From: Hymenopellis radicata
Lineage: Eukaryota > Basidiomycota > Agaricomycetes > Agaricales > Physalacriaceae
Length of the DNA stretch: 64,000 nt
NCBI GenBank assembly: GCA_015501595.1
Contig: JADNRX010000063.1
Coordinates: 124,001-188,000, forward strand
Reading direction: 5' to 3'
Numbering within the stretch: the first letter of the stretch is position 1; every line of letters starts with the position of its first letter. This document shows, piece by piece, positions 42,967 through 53,083 of the stretch. The position numbers and the translations under genes are program-made. A model generated the notes under the pieces. It ran no database searches, had not been told where the DNA came from, and saw only the letters and a list, made by a program, of their open reading frames with translations.

Positions 42967-44233
42967 TCAGACCATCACGGGCTGCTTTGCATGGGCGCGT
43001 GAAGAGGTAGCTGAGCGCCGCAACTCGTCGCGATGGGTGCCACTACTGGCCTTGGCAGAGGACCTTTCGACGCGCTTCTTCTCATCCGATGCTTTGCGGA
43101 CAGATGATGCGCGCGAGGATTCATGCCTCTTCGCGTCTTTGTCTGATGATGACGCGTGACCGTCTTTGGGTCCAGACGAAGGAACAGCTGGCAAATCGCG
43201 CATGCGAGAGTCCAAGTCCTCTGCCACTGGCCTTTTAGACTCTGCTTGCTTCTTCTCCGAAGACCTATGGCGAGATACGGATTGCTTTGAGACTTCCTTC
43301 ATCTGAGGTTCATCCCGTTCCTGTGCCCGCGGTATCGCTTGCGATTCAGTATGGTACCGCCGGTGCGAAGACGCAACCTCCGGCTTTCTCGTAGAAGGGT
43401 GCCTTTTCTCCAATGATAAAGCCTCCATACTTCTCTCAACCTTCGTTTCCGCCTTGGTCGTACCCTTCTTCTCCGAGTCCGTTTTCCGCAGCGAAAACTT
43501 CTTGGCGAGGGGCGGTGCGCTCGTTGCGGACTCCACGTTATCCTCTTCCACGCGGCGCAGCGAGAACGCCCTGGGCGGGTTCTTGGTCGTGGCAGACCGC
43601 CCCAGGCCTCTCTTTTCGTCGAAGCTGGCAGCCGAATTCGACGACGCCACGGAAGGATTGCGCAGCAGGCCTCGCTTCTCATCGTCCGGCCCAAACTTCG
43701 GCTTTCGCGCCATTGTTGTAGAGCGCTTGAGTCCCTCAACGACGCCTGCGAACTTGGGAAGCGTAGCCCGTCGTGCGGCATCCATGAACCGCGAGCGCCC
43801 ATCAGGAGAGGGCGAACCGTCGTCCACCCTGCTTCCGGAAGACGTCGGGGAGAATATGGCACGCGCGGGGAGAAAATCCTGGAAAGTAATCGGAGGGGAT
43901 GTTACATCTATCTTTTCGGGCCTGGGTTTGCCTGTAACGACATTGATTAACATTTCCTGTCAGTCCCGTAGTCGCGTGCCTACCTGAATCAAAGGCTTCT
44001 GGTCGATCCGCGACTGGGTCAGTCCCCTTTACAGGCGAGGCAATAGTGTATTCGGTTCCCGGTACCCCTTGGTAACGATTTCCGCTCTTATCAGCAAAGG
44101 TGTACGTCCGGGTGTCTGCATCATAGGCAATTCTACGAAGACCACCAAGGCGGTATTCGTCCTAGGGAGGGTTAATGAAACGCTTCTTGGGAGGGGAACG
44201 ACTTGCCTCGTCGTACTGCGTCCAGCGACCCAT
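42967..44233 (-). CDS. Basidiomycete-specific protein with N-terminal YD-domain and disordered tail (family F, full-length)
   Basis: Starts MGRWTQYDE, an intron, then DEYRLGGLRRIAYDADTRTY, TFADKSGNRYQGVPG and a second intron before KPRPEKIDVTSPP, FQDFLPARAIFSP. The rest (about 300 residues) is strongly charged and serine-rich: DEKRGLLRNPS, DEKRGLGRSATT, FSLRRVEEDN, and many KR/SS runs to the end AHAKQPVMV. I recall similar YDADTxxYTFxD N-termini in basidiomycete proteins sometimes labelled LysM/CBM50, but no LysM motif is visible, so I give no function. Intron 1 (44162-44206) starts with GC, not GT. No signal peptide. Two broken relatives lie at 14.8 and 21.4 kb. Confidence 0.78.
44162..44206 (-). 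other. GC-AG intron
   Basis: The exon 1/2 join GAG|gcaagt...ccctag|GAC is the only one that keeps MGRWTQYDE in frame with DEYRL. GCAAGT with a perfect AG before it is the usual context of rare GC donors. Confidence 0.75.
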
Positions 44234-45156
44234 GAATGAAAGAGCTCAAGGTAAGCGCGTGTTGCATCGGTGTTGGGTGGATGTTTATATGCAGCCTGCA
44301 TTGTGATGTGTAAATCAAAATGATGCACCGCTTCGCCACTTCGGCACTGGCCGCCTCCGATCTAGATTCCTCGGCGCTTTTCCGCATACTGTTGAGCCAG
44401 CTTGGCGCTGGCACTGCTTGGTCGCTATACTCACGTTTTGAGATTCATGAGAAGGCGTAATAACCAGTTCGTGCTGACTATCATGCTGCATGAATTCACG
44501 CGTGAGAAGCCCGGCTTGCCCGACATCTCGTACAGAATTCAATTGTGGCTTCTAGTCAGTTCATTCGTGACCATCATGAACGAGGCATAGAAGGGATACG
44601 CATCGCAAAGTGATGACTACTCGCTGATCAACAGAACTCAACAACTAAACGTCGACTAAGACTGACTCTGCTTCACTAGCATATCATTGTTGGCATCTCT
44701 AAACTTTACTTATCCGACAACGAACTGCCAATTTTGCAAAAGGGCTCTAATACAGTACCAGTCAAGTAGCGGCAGGCTAACAGAGCGAGGCAAATTCAAA
44801 GCTGAGTTCCCAAATCTCAGCCCCGGTGACAGTCAAGTGACAGTACGAGTCCGTAGACCAGGTTCGCGATTTTCGAGTTTGCGACAGGAAATTGTAGCAG
44901 CAGCATGAACGCGGCAGTCGGATCCTATGTAAACGGATCCACCCAATGGCAATTGAATCAGTGCAGGTACCACTTGAGCGAGTTTTGTCCACAGTCTACT
45001 GGGGAAGTCGATTCTGGATGTTGCGATCTGTCAACAAAGGTCTCAGAGGAAAACAGATGTTCCATGGTTGTATCGGAGCAAGAATTCAACCAGTATTAAC
45101 CTCCTACGTGCACTCAGATTAACCGATGTAGAGCCCATGAGCCCACAGTAGACGAA
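44234..45156. other. Intergenic, family-F promoter side to P450 3' end
   Basis: No conserved gene on either strand. Several short plus-strand open frames have no recognisable content. Confidence 0.5.
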
Positions 45157-47336
45157 CTAGAAGGGGGACGGATCCGAAAGGGTTATGCAAGTACACAGGC
45201 CGACGACACCGTAAACTTTTCTAATGAAACTGCGTCTGCTCGAGCAGCGCGGCTGCTTTGTCCGTACGAGGCACGAGCTCGAAAGGGAATGGTTTCAATT
45301 TTCTTCAGCACAGCATGTTAGATGGTTGAATTCATTCTTAGACTGGGACACTTCTCACCTGACCGTCCCAACTATGAACTCCGCCTTGGGCGTGATCTCG
45401 TTACCCGCGGCGTCCTTTGCTTTCTCAAATCTACAAGTCGCCAAGAGCAAAGCAAGCGTGATCCACAGCGTATTGTCAGCCATGAAGCGTCCCGGGCAGA
45501 TTCTACAGCGCGTCACGCCACACAAGTCGAGCGTAGAGTGAAGGAACTGACCGTCTACCGAACCCGAAAGGAGACAATATGGGCTCGCCTGCTCCGCCTT
45601 GACTCTTTGGAATGAATCGATCCGGATTGAATTGTGTTGGCTCTGTGTACACGCCCTCGTTCAGACTCATCGACCTATTATGGCATCAGAACGATGAAAG
45701 CGGCTGCTAATGGACGGAGCGAGACGTTAAATTCGTTACGACCATGGATCCCTTCGGAATCAGCATGCCTTTGTAGATGTCATCTTCCAATGATACATGA
45801 GGTACGCCTACAAACATTTTAGTAGTGTTGAAGCATGAACATACCATATTATATTCTTACCAAAAGGTACTATTGGATGCCATCTATGAGTAACATAAGA
45901 CATGTCAACGGAGACAGCAAATATCGCACCTTTCCGTCTCGTAGATGATGTAGTCGATGTACGGTAGATCCGGTCGGTCATCCGGGGTAGGCAACCGCTC
46001 TCGTCCTAAGAATTTATCGATTTCAATTTGAGCCTTTCGCTGGACTTCGGGATTCAAGACTAGTCCGAGTAGGGCTATGAGGAGCGTGCTCGAAGTCTGT
46101 ACTCGAACAAATAAGCGGTCTTGCAATGCACAAAAGGAGGTTATACCGTTTCTGCCCCGGCAGCGTAAATTTGAGCAGCAGTAAGCTTGATGGCTTCAAT
46201 GTACGCCTCTTTGTCGGCCATGTCCGGATCGACGTGGCTGAGATGTGCCGATACAAAAGAGGATTTGGCAGTGCCTTCTCTCTACAACCAAGGTGAGTAT
46301 AGCATCGTCATATTATGAGAGGTTTGTCCAAACCATTTGCTTATGTACCACGTCAAATGGAACGTTGTATAAATCATCAGTCAAATGTCGATTGCGTCGC
46401 GCCCAGCCGGCCCAGTAGGCGCCAGGAAACCAACTCGGGAAATATTTCACTGAGAAGCAAAAGTCAATAAGAAACAATATACTGCGCCGAACTTGAAACC
46501 ACTCACACCACGGCCAGATATCGAGAGGCGTCATCGAGATATCAGCATTCTGGCTGAAGTCAAGGATTTTCTGTATGACAGCCATTACAGGATCGTCCTT
46601 GGGCTTCAACTCATACCCGTATGTAATACGAAGTATGATGGAGCCGGAAAACCTTGGTGACATCAGACGAAGGATTTCGTTGAAGGAGAGACCAACCGTT
46701 CGAGCATAGGAACGCAGTCCTTCGGATTAGCCATGAAGTTCTTGACAAACGTGAGAGCTTCCTGAGCCTGGATTGGCAGCAAATCGCGACATTCTTTCGC
46801 TCCGAAATATGACTGGAAGAGCTTGCGATGCAGGACAAATTCCTTGCCATACGGTAAGAAGGCCAAAGTCCTGTCCATTCCAAGCCTATACAGTCATGGT
46901 GAAATCAAGTTCAACTCATGATACCAGAAGAGCACTCACAAAGTGAAAACGGCAGAAGTGGGTCGGTTACTATAATTAAGACTCCTCTTCTCAAGCAACT
47001 CGGTGGCTGCCTCGACAGAGTCAAGCACGACCAACTTCTTGCCTAGGATTTCCAGATATATCACATCAGAGCCTTTGATATCCAACATGAGTAGGACATG
47101 GTGGAGCTCGTGACACTGGACAAACCATAAGTTTTCGACCAAAGCCGGAAGATTTCTGGTTGTTTCTCCAACGAAGGAATGGATCGAAGGTGACCGATGA
47201 GAGGGTCGGCCGGTGGACCTGGAGGATAAGCCTTCCAGCGTCGTCTTTCATTAAAGACAAAAAATGCGACGAAAGCGCCAATTAAAATACTTGCGACGTT
47301 TGCGTAGCCTAGTGAAGACAAATTGAGAGCCTCCAT
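45157..47336 (-). CDS. Cytochrome P450 monooxygenase
   Basis: Microsomal haem-thiolate oxygenase. N-terminal anchor (MEALNLSSLGYANVASILIG, then AFVAFFVF), hinge RRRWKAYPPGPPADPLIGHL, VIYLEILGKKLVVLDS, RTLAFLPYGKEFVLHRKLFQ, I-helix AAGAETTSSTLLIALLG, RPDLPYIDYI, RWHPIVPFGVPHVS, KGMLIPKGSMV, PDRF, and the haem loop FGFGRRICPGRFMADN with the Cys ligand. This resembles the group annotated as O-methylsterigmatocystin oxidoreductase-like P450s in mushrooms. About ten introns; those checked keep phase, including the one splitting GRR|ICPG. The last exon after GTVR is not typical (usually PVPFKC), so the exact stop (45157 used) is uncertain; the ExxR region near 45930 is unclear across an intron. Confidence 0.86.
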
Positions 47337-47354
47337 GATGACAGTCGACGACAA

Positions 47355-47413
47355 AGATGAATTGTGGAACACGGTTCAGCATGAGATGAATTGTGGAACC
47401 ACGGTTCAGCATG
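47355..47413. repeat. 29-bp tandem duplication
   Basis: Two copies of AGATGAATTGTGGAAC(C)ACG followed by GTTCAGCATG, at 47355-47383 and 47384-47413, in the P450 promoter just before the ATG at 47336. The second has one extra C. Confidence 0.9.
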
Positions 47414-48382
47414 CCTGGGTAGGGACAGCTGTCATGTGGCTGAAAACCAGAAAGAACGAAAGGAGAACGCGCTGTTATGCGCGCCCACTGGGGTTGTCGG
47501 CGAAATCGGCCTGCATGGAGGGCTAACCGGGGTGAATGCCGCGCTGCCGTAGCACCGTAAGTAAGTGCCGAGCGAATCGCGTCCCCGTGCGCAGGAATAA
47601 GTCTTCGTGTCGGACACTGCGAGCGCCAGCGAGCATAGTACAGCTGGGTGACCAAACATGACAGCTAATTACAAAACGATAGATCAGCCTGTGTCTTCTC
47701 AGCGGAGTTCGAAATATTCTCGGCATCGCATTTCCTGCTGTATCATGCCAATGGTGGCTCACACGGAGCACAAGTTTTTCGCATCATCATCATCATCAAT
47801 TACTCGGCACGGACCTATGTAGATCGCCGGACGCATCCTCTGAGATGTAGGTTCGAGCCATTGTATAGACGAATGAAGGTAGTACGATATACAAACGTAG
47901 CTGGATGCGAAGTGAATCAGTCAACCAGGAGCCGACCCAATGCCGTCACTCATTTCAAACTCCGCCGAGAGAACACGAGCTGATCGACCCGCCTATCGTT
48001 TTGTAATTAGCTGGAACAAATTCACGCGCTTTTGGTAAACGCGCGAGCAGCCTCATTTCTCCTCCGTTCTTCCTGGAAGTTCGCACAGTCGTGTGTTATG
48101 CGTATATCAATCAGGCTGCCGCGTTTCAACAGTGTCCGTGGATGGTGGACTCGTGCCGGAGCCGTTTGCCCAAGAAATAGAGAAATGCGTGCTTAATGCA
48201 CAATCATCAATTGTGTGGCCAAGTGTGTGGCGTGCTCACTCAAACAAACGTTCTGGACCTGCCTGAGGACCTGATTCGCGTCAGGGAGTCGTGAATGATA
48301 AGATAAATTCTGAGGTGATAAGAACAGGATGGTCCTATTTATCCGCCGGCCGACGCCCATTAGCCTTTTAATTTCCTGCCAG
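47414..48382. other. Divergent promoter region between P450 and DAO genes
   Basis: About 1 kb between two head-to-head genes with no coding content. It contains a short ATC repeat (CATCATCATCATC near 47783) and the second copy of the dispersed repeat at 47900-48005. Confidence 0.6.
47900..48005. repeat. Dispersed ~100-bp degenerate repeat, copy 2
   Basis: Imperfect match to 30140-30228 with the same ordered blocks, most clearly AACACGAGCTGATCGACC and GCCTATCGTTTT. Confidence 0.65.
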
Positions 48383-50099
48383 ATGGTGACGCTCCGAGGA
48401 TTCGTCGCAGCGCTGTCGTTGTCCGTCGTGCTCGCTGTACCCCTTGAGCAGCAGATTACATTGCAGTCTAACTTGCCCAGGACACCATTGCCAGTAGCCA
48501 ATGCCACGAAATCTTTCTGGGTAAACAGCCCCGGCGCCAATCCGCTCGCGAAGGAGGGCAGCACGGGCCCGTTGACGACAGCGGCGGATGTCTGCATCAT
48601 TGGATCTGGCATGTCCGGTATATCTGCAGCGTATAAGCTGTCGGAGGAGGCGGGATTGAACGTGGCCGTGTTTGAAGCCCGGGATTTCTGTCAGTGTTTG
48701 TTCCTGTCTTTCCACCACCAACATTGACTGGTCTCGCAGGCTCTGCTGCGACTGGTGCGTGCATAGTTCTGTCATTAGCAAATGAGCTGAACTGAAAGAC
48801 GTTGACAGGACGCAATGGCGGGCATCTCACGACCTATGTCTTTCAAGACTTCAGTAATCTTGCCAACAAGTACGGCGCGGAGCAGGCCAAGGCCGGATTC
48901 GCACTTGAGAATTACACCTCGCACGCCATCGTCAAGATCATCGAGGACGAGGGGCTCCAAGACGTCGTCGACCTTGTCCATGGCGGCCACACGTCAATCT
49001 TTATGACCGAAGCCCTTGAAGCTAAACGCCGAAAAGACTACGATGAAGCACTTGCTGCAGGAATGAACTTGGACGGTGTCAAGTGGCATTCCAAGGAAGA
49101 AATGAAGGCGGTACGCGTCAGGCCCACGATACGAACGTCCGTCTTTAACTTGACTATTCAGGCCTTTGGAACTTCGTATCCCGCAATCACTTTTGATGCG
49201 TACAATTTCTGGCCACTCAAGTTTGTAACACAACTCTACATACTGGCAAAGGAGCGGCTCGCGTCAACTTTCGGTTCGCTTGTATTACACACCAACACGC
49301 CTGTCACAGACGTCCTCCCTTCTTCGGACTCTGGGAAATGGGATCTCATAACCCCTCGCGGGTCTGTCTCGTGTCAATACGTCTTGCACGCTACAAACGC
49401 ATACGCCGGGCATCTGCTCCCTTCCATGCGTGGCGCTGCTGGTATCATTCCAACCCGAGGGCAGGTCGTCGCGATCAAGTCCAAGAACACTGGCATATCT
49501 TCTTGGACTAATAGTCAAGGCGAGTATTGGTTCCCGCGGCCGGGAGGCGACAAAGATCAACCACTCGTCATTCTCGGTGGCGGAAATTCCGCTGCGAGAG
49601 GCGAAGAAGCACCTGTTACCGACGATTCAGTGCTCAACCCACGTGTTGGGAAAGCCCTGAGGAAGTTCCTACCCAAGATATTTGGTGTCGAGGAGAGGGA
49701 GCCTGAGATGGAATGGGTGGGTCAGATTGATGTGTACTGGACCATGGCTGATCGTCTGTTATAGACCGGGATCATGGGGTACACGGCAATGGGCGATCCT
49801 TTTGTGAGTAGACATTCGTTATTTTGAACCAAAACTAAGACGAATGCATAGGTAGGTCCTTTGACACCTCTGCAAGATGGTACCAGAGGGCAATACATAT
49901 CTGCTGGGTTGTCTGGCCATGGCATGCCACGAGCATTCTCTTCGTAAGTTCCGGTACGGCTGCGATGTTCAGAGCTATCACTAATTCCATATCCAGGGCA
50001 CAAGCTGCCGCGTCCATGATTATCGCAGATATGAAGAACGAGACATGGGAAGCGCCCGAATGGCTACCAGAACGTTACTTAACTGAGAATAGGGTGTAG
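48383..50099 (+). CDS. Secreted FAD-dependent amine/amino-acid oxidase-like protein (DAO family)
   Basis: I use the ATG at 48383 because it opens a signal peptide (MVTLRGFVAALSLSVVLAVP); an in-frame ATG at 48329 adds 18 residues. FAD-binding GxGxxG is in DVCIIGSGMSGISAAYKLSE, followed by NVAVFEARDF, GRNGGHLTTYVFQ, SYPAITFDAYNFWPLKFVT, ATNAYAGHLLPSMRG, IPTRGQVVAIKS, GEYWFPRPGGD and the C-terminal FAD loop YISAGLSGHGMPRAFSSAQA. About seven introns, in frame. The family oxidises secondary or primary amines, often of amino acids; the substrate is unknown. A signal peptide on this fold is less common than a cytosolic or peroxisomal form. It is divergent from the P450. Confidence 0.9.
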
Positions 50100-50645
50100 A
50101 AGAATAAAAGTCTCCTCTCCTCCATCTGTCTTTCTCGGGAACGTTTTGTGCGCCACCATATATCCGGTCATGTGTCATTATGGCAAAGACGCGACGCCTT
50201 ACATTTGAAGCTTTGACGTACAGCTGACCTAAGACAGGAACTAAAACGAGTGACGCCTCGTCTTCCTAGGCGACTAGAAGCTTATATGCGACACCACTAG
50301 GAACTTGTCAGTCTGTTCGGTTCCTGAATTCCAAACTTGATTGATGACAACTGATTAATACACAACATAGGTAGGTTATACACGACGATGGATACATGTG
50401 AGCTCTGGTATATAAATTGTAAGCGCAGGACAAGAGATGGTACATTATTTGGATCTAGATAAGAACGATGAAAGCAAGATGTCGGAAATAGGTCGGCGGT
50501 GGAGATTCCACTAGATGGCGTATACATGGAGGGGAGGAAGCAAAGGCAAGACGACGATCGTTATTGACACTGGCTTTTAGTGGACTACGGTCTGCGCAAG
50601 AGGCTTGGGCTGCCGGTCCGGGCAGGAATCGAAACTACAACATCG
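50100..50645. other. Gap between convergent DAO and C2H2 genes
   Basis: Tail-to-tail intergenic region; nothing recognised. Confidence 0.5.
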
Positions 50646-52162
50646 TCAGTTTTCGATATCATCTGGAGCTGGAAAGCGATGGACCTGTGATGGATGGTAC
50701 GGGTGCGAGGACATGACAAGGTACGAGTTTCTCTCTTCGTAGCGTTCGTCCGTCTCGTCGGTCACCAGCGACGGTATCACCGCAGGCAGGGGAATGGTCA
50801 GCTGCATGCTCCTCACGCTGCTCGAGTCCGAGCTGCTGCTATAATCGTCCGACACCTCCTCGTATTCCGAAGAAGACGACTCGGTGGTCGCTTCGCGAAG
50901 CTGTGACGCGTTCGAGCGGCTCATCAGGCTGGCTGGCAGCCAGCGCGTCACCGCATTGGACATGCTGTATGGAAAGGACGACTTTTGCTGAGAGCTTCGG
51001 ATTCGAAGTTGAGCCCATCGCGGGGTTGACGCTGGCAGGCGTATCGCGGTAGCTTGACTCGGGGTTATACGCGTCACGGTAAGTTGGGTTTTCCGCGCCC
51101 GCGCGGCCAGTCTCGTCGGACTGGAAGTTTCCATGCGTTCGGAGGTGACGTTTAGCATTGGAACGCACGCCAAAGGTTTTCTCGCAGCCAGGGAAGGGAC
51201 ATCCGTAAGCTAAGATGGAAGGATTAGTAAGTCTACATCGATGATCCAGCAGAAAAAACATACGGCGAATGTTATTGTGGCTGTTCATGTGAGTTCTGAG
51301 GCCGCTTGGTCTATTATGGCTTTCATGAGAAAAATGTCACACGCGGGCCAAAAAGAGCATACCGCGGAAATTCATGCTGGCAGATCTCGCATTGATGCAT
51401 TTTTGATTTTTTCTTCTTCCTCAGCATGCCGTCCGATGGCGGTTCCTGCGAAGAGTAGTGCCTTTCTGGCGCCGCCGCCTCAACTCCCCTGGGAATGAGA
51501 TGTGGCGATGACTGGTACTCCGCGTCGATAGCAGACGTCCACACCGGAGCGACCGGAGGCGGAGCTCGACAGCGCGGATTCTCGCTGAAGGAATTTTCTG
51601 GGACGGCGTATCCAGTAGCTGTCGCCGCGAGTCCGACCGACGTCATCGAGCTGGAACGTGACAAGGCTGGAGAGGAAGTATGGGAGGGCGATATCGAATG
51701 ATCTCGGGACAGATATGGATGGCCATGTCGATCGTGATAGCGCGCTTGGGGTCGGCGTATCAGCCCACTTCGTCGTACTGTGGGCCTGCAGTAGTGGTAC
51801 CGTGAAACGTCGTCGACGACATGTTGAAAGCTGGATTTTGAGAATATGTGGCGTAGTATCCAGAGGCATCGTAGGCGTTCATACTGTCCACTGGTCCAGG
51901 ATTCCGATGGTATGGATATGATGGGGTGGGGCGTACGGTGCTCGACTGGGGGTACGTTGAAACGGGCTGAGCATGGCGGGACGATTGTCTGGTTTAAGTG
52001 GTATTCCGGGGTTTGGCTTTGGCGCTGCTGATTGCCGCCGTTTGGATATTCCTGCGCCGCCGTGTCCGCCGAGTCTGAGAGGCGCCAGAACACGGCGCGA
52101 TTGGGGCTGTGGCTATACGAGGCGCTGTCGCTGTTGCTGTCGTTGTTGTACATGGAAGGCAC
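50646..52162 (-). CDS. Two-finger C2H2 transcription factor
   Basis: N-terminal half (about 260 residues) is disordered, Ser/Pro/Tyr/Gln-rich (MYNNDSNSDSASYSHSPN). A basic stretch (RKKKKSK) leads into two tandem fingers, CEICQHEFPRPSGLRTHMNSH and a second with CPFPGC and GVRSNAKRHLRTH; both fit C-x2/4-C-x12-H-x3-H. Introns at about 51303-51355 and 51210-51263 split each finger region in phase. After the fingers the frame breaks at the T-run 50993-50996 (one base missing), then continues as a Ser/Glu-rich tail (ESSSSEYEEVSDDYSSSSDS) ending APDDIEN. A second possible shift lies around 51760-51900. Probable sequence-specific regulator; targets unknown. Confidence 0.84.
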
Positions 52163-53083
52163 GAATGAGTAGGTTGCAAGTCCGAATGTGGTGGAGGGCC
52201 TGGCTTTTAAATTCTAAGGAATCCGCATTAGGTACAAACGAATCGCGATTCGGCGCTACGGGACCCACACGGTTACACAAAAAGCTCAGGGCTGGGTGCA
52301 GTCGGTGTTGTTGTCCTAGTCGAGAACAAGGCGCACACAAAAAGAGGCGGCACCGAGGTAGATCCGCAATGCAGGTCCCCCCCTGGTGGTTGTAAACAAA
52401 TAAGAAAAAGAGGCACGGTATGTGGTAAATGGCCGAGGTCAGGATAGCATCGATTGTCCGGATCCCCACAACAACGCGGCACAAGATGAGAAGTCCAATG
52501 ACCTCTTACGGCCAAAGCAAGCAGCATAGCGCGAGAAGCTGTGGACCCCGACAAGACCCCAAAAGTCGAGATGTTCCCGAAAAGGCCTCTAAAAGGTGCC
52601 TATCACTTCCCGAACTGGACAGCAAGTCGAAGGCAACACCTTCGCAAGATTTCGATGGTCGTATCTGTAGATGAAGCAATCAGTGAAAACTCAATTGGAG
52701 GCGCGGGACAAATCGCGTGCTCCGTTGGTTGTTCGTAGTTGGGTGTCTAAATGGATATATCGGAGCTGGAATCGTGACCCTGTCGCTTTGAGAAACTGAA
52801 TCCCGTCTTCTCTGTTCTTCTTTAGTCGCCTCAGAGTAGAGCTCTACTAGTGGTTACGGCGGAACCCATTATCATAATTCGCGGGGATGTGGGGGCCATA
52901 CAGCGCAGCTGTCAGACCACCTGAACCTTACTGCTATATTACAGATTACCACGCCACTTAAGGATATGCAAAGGCTTCTGAATAGGCCTCGAAGGTGACG
53001 AGAGCGACGAATCAGATGGGCCGGAAGGCGACAGTGGTGACGCGGATAATAAACGTCTAATAGACAAGTATTCAAAAGCATTC
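52163..53083. other. Intergenic, C2H2 promoter to XPF 3' end
   Basis: About 900 bp without recognised coding content; probably a long promoter for the C2H2 gene. Confidence 0.5.

Noticed and set aside
43413..43987. Long plus-strand open frames opposite the family-F gene
   Set aside because: They are antisense to a supported coding exon with strong codon structure on the minus strand and have no family resemblance.
47845..47870. GGTTCGAGCC resembling a tRNA T-arm
   Set aside because: No matching acceptor stem, D-arm or anticodon arm can be folded around it.
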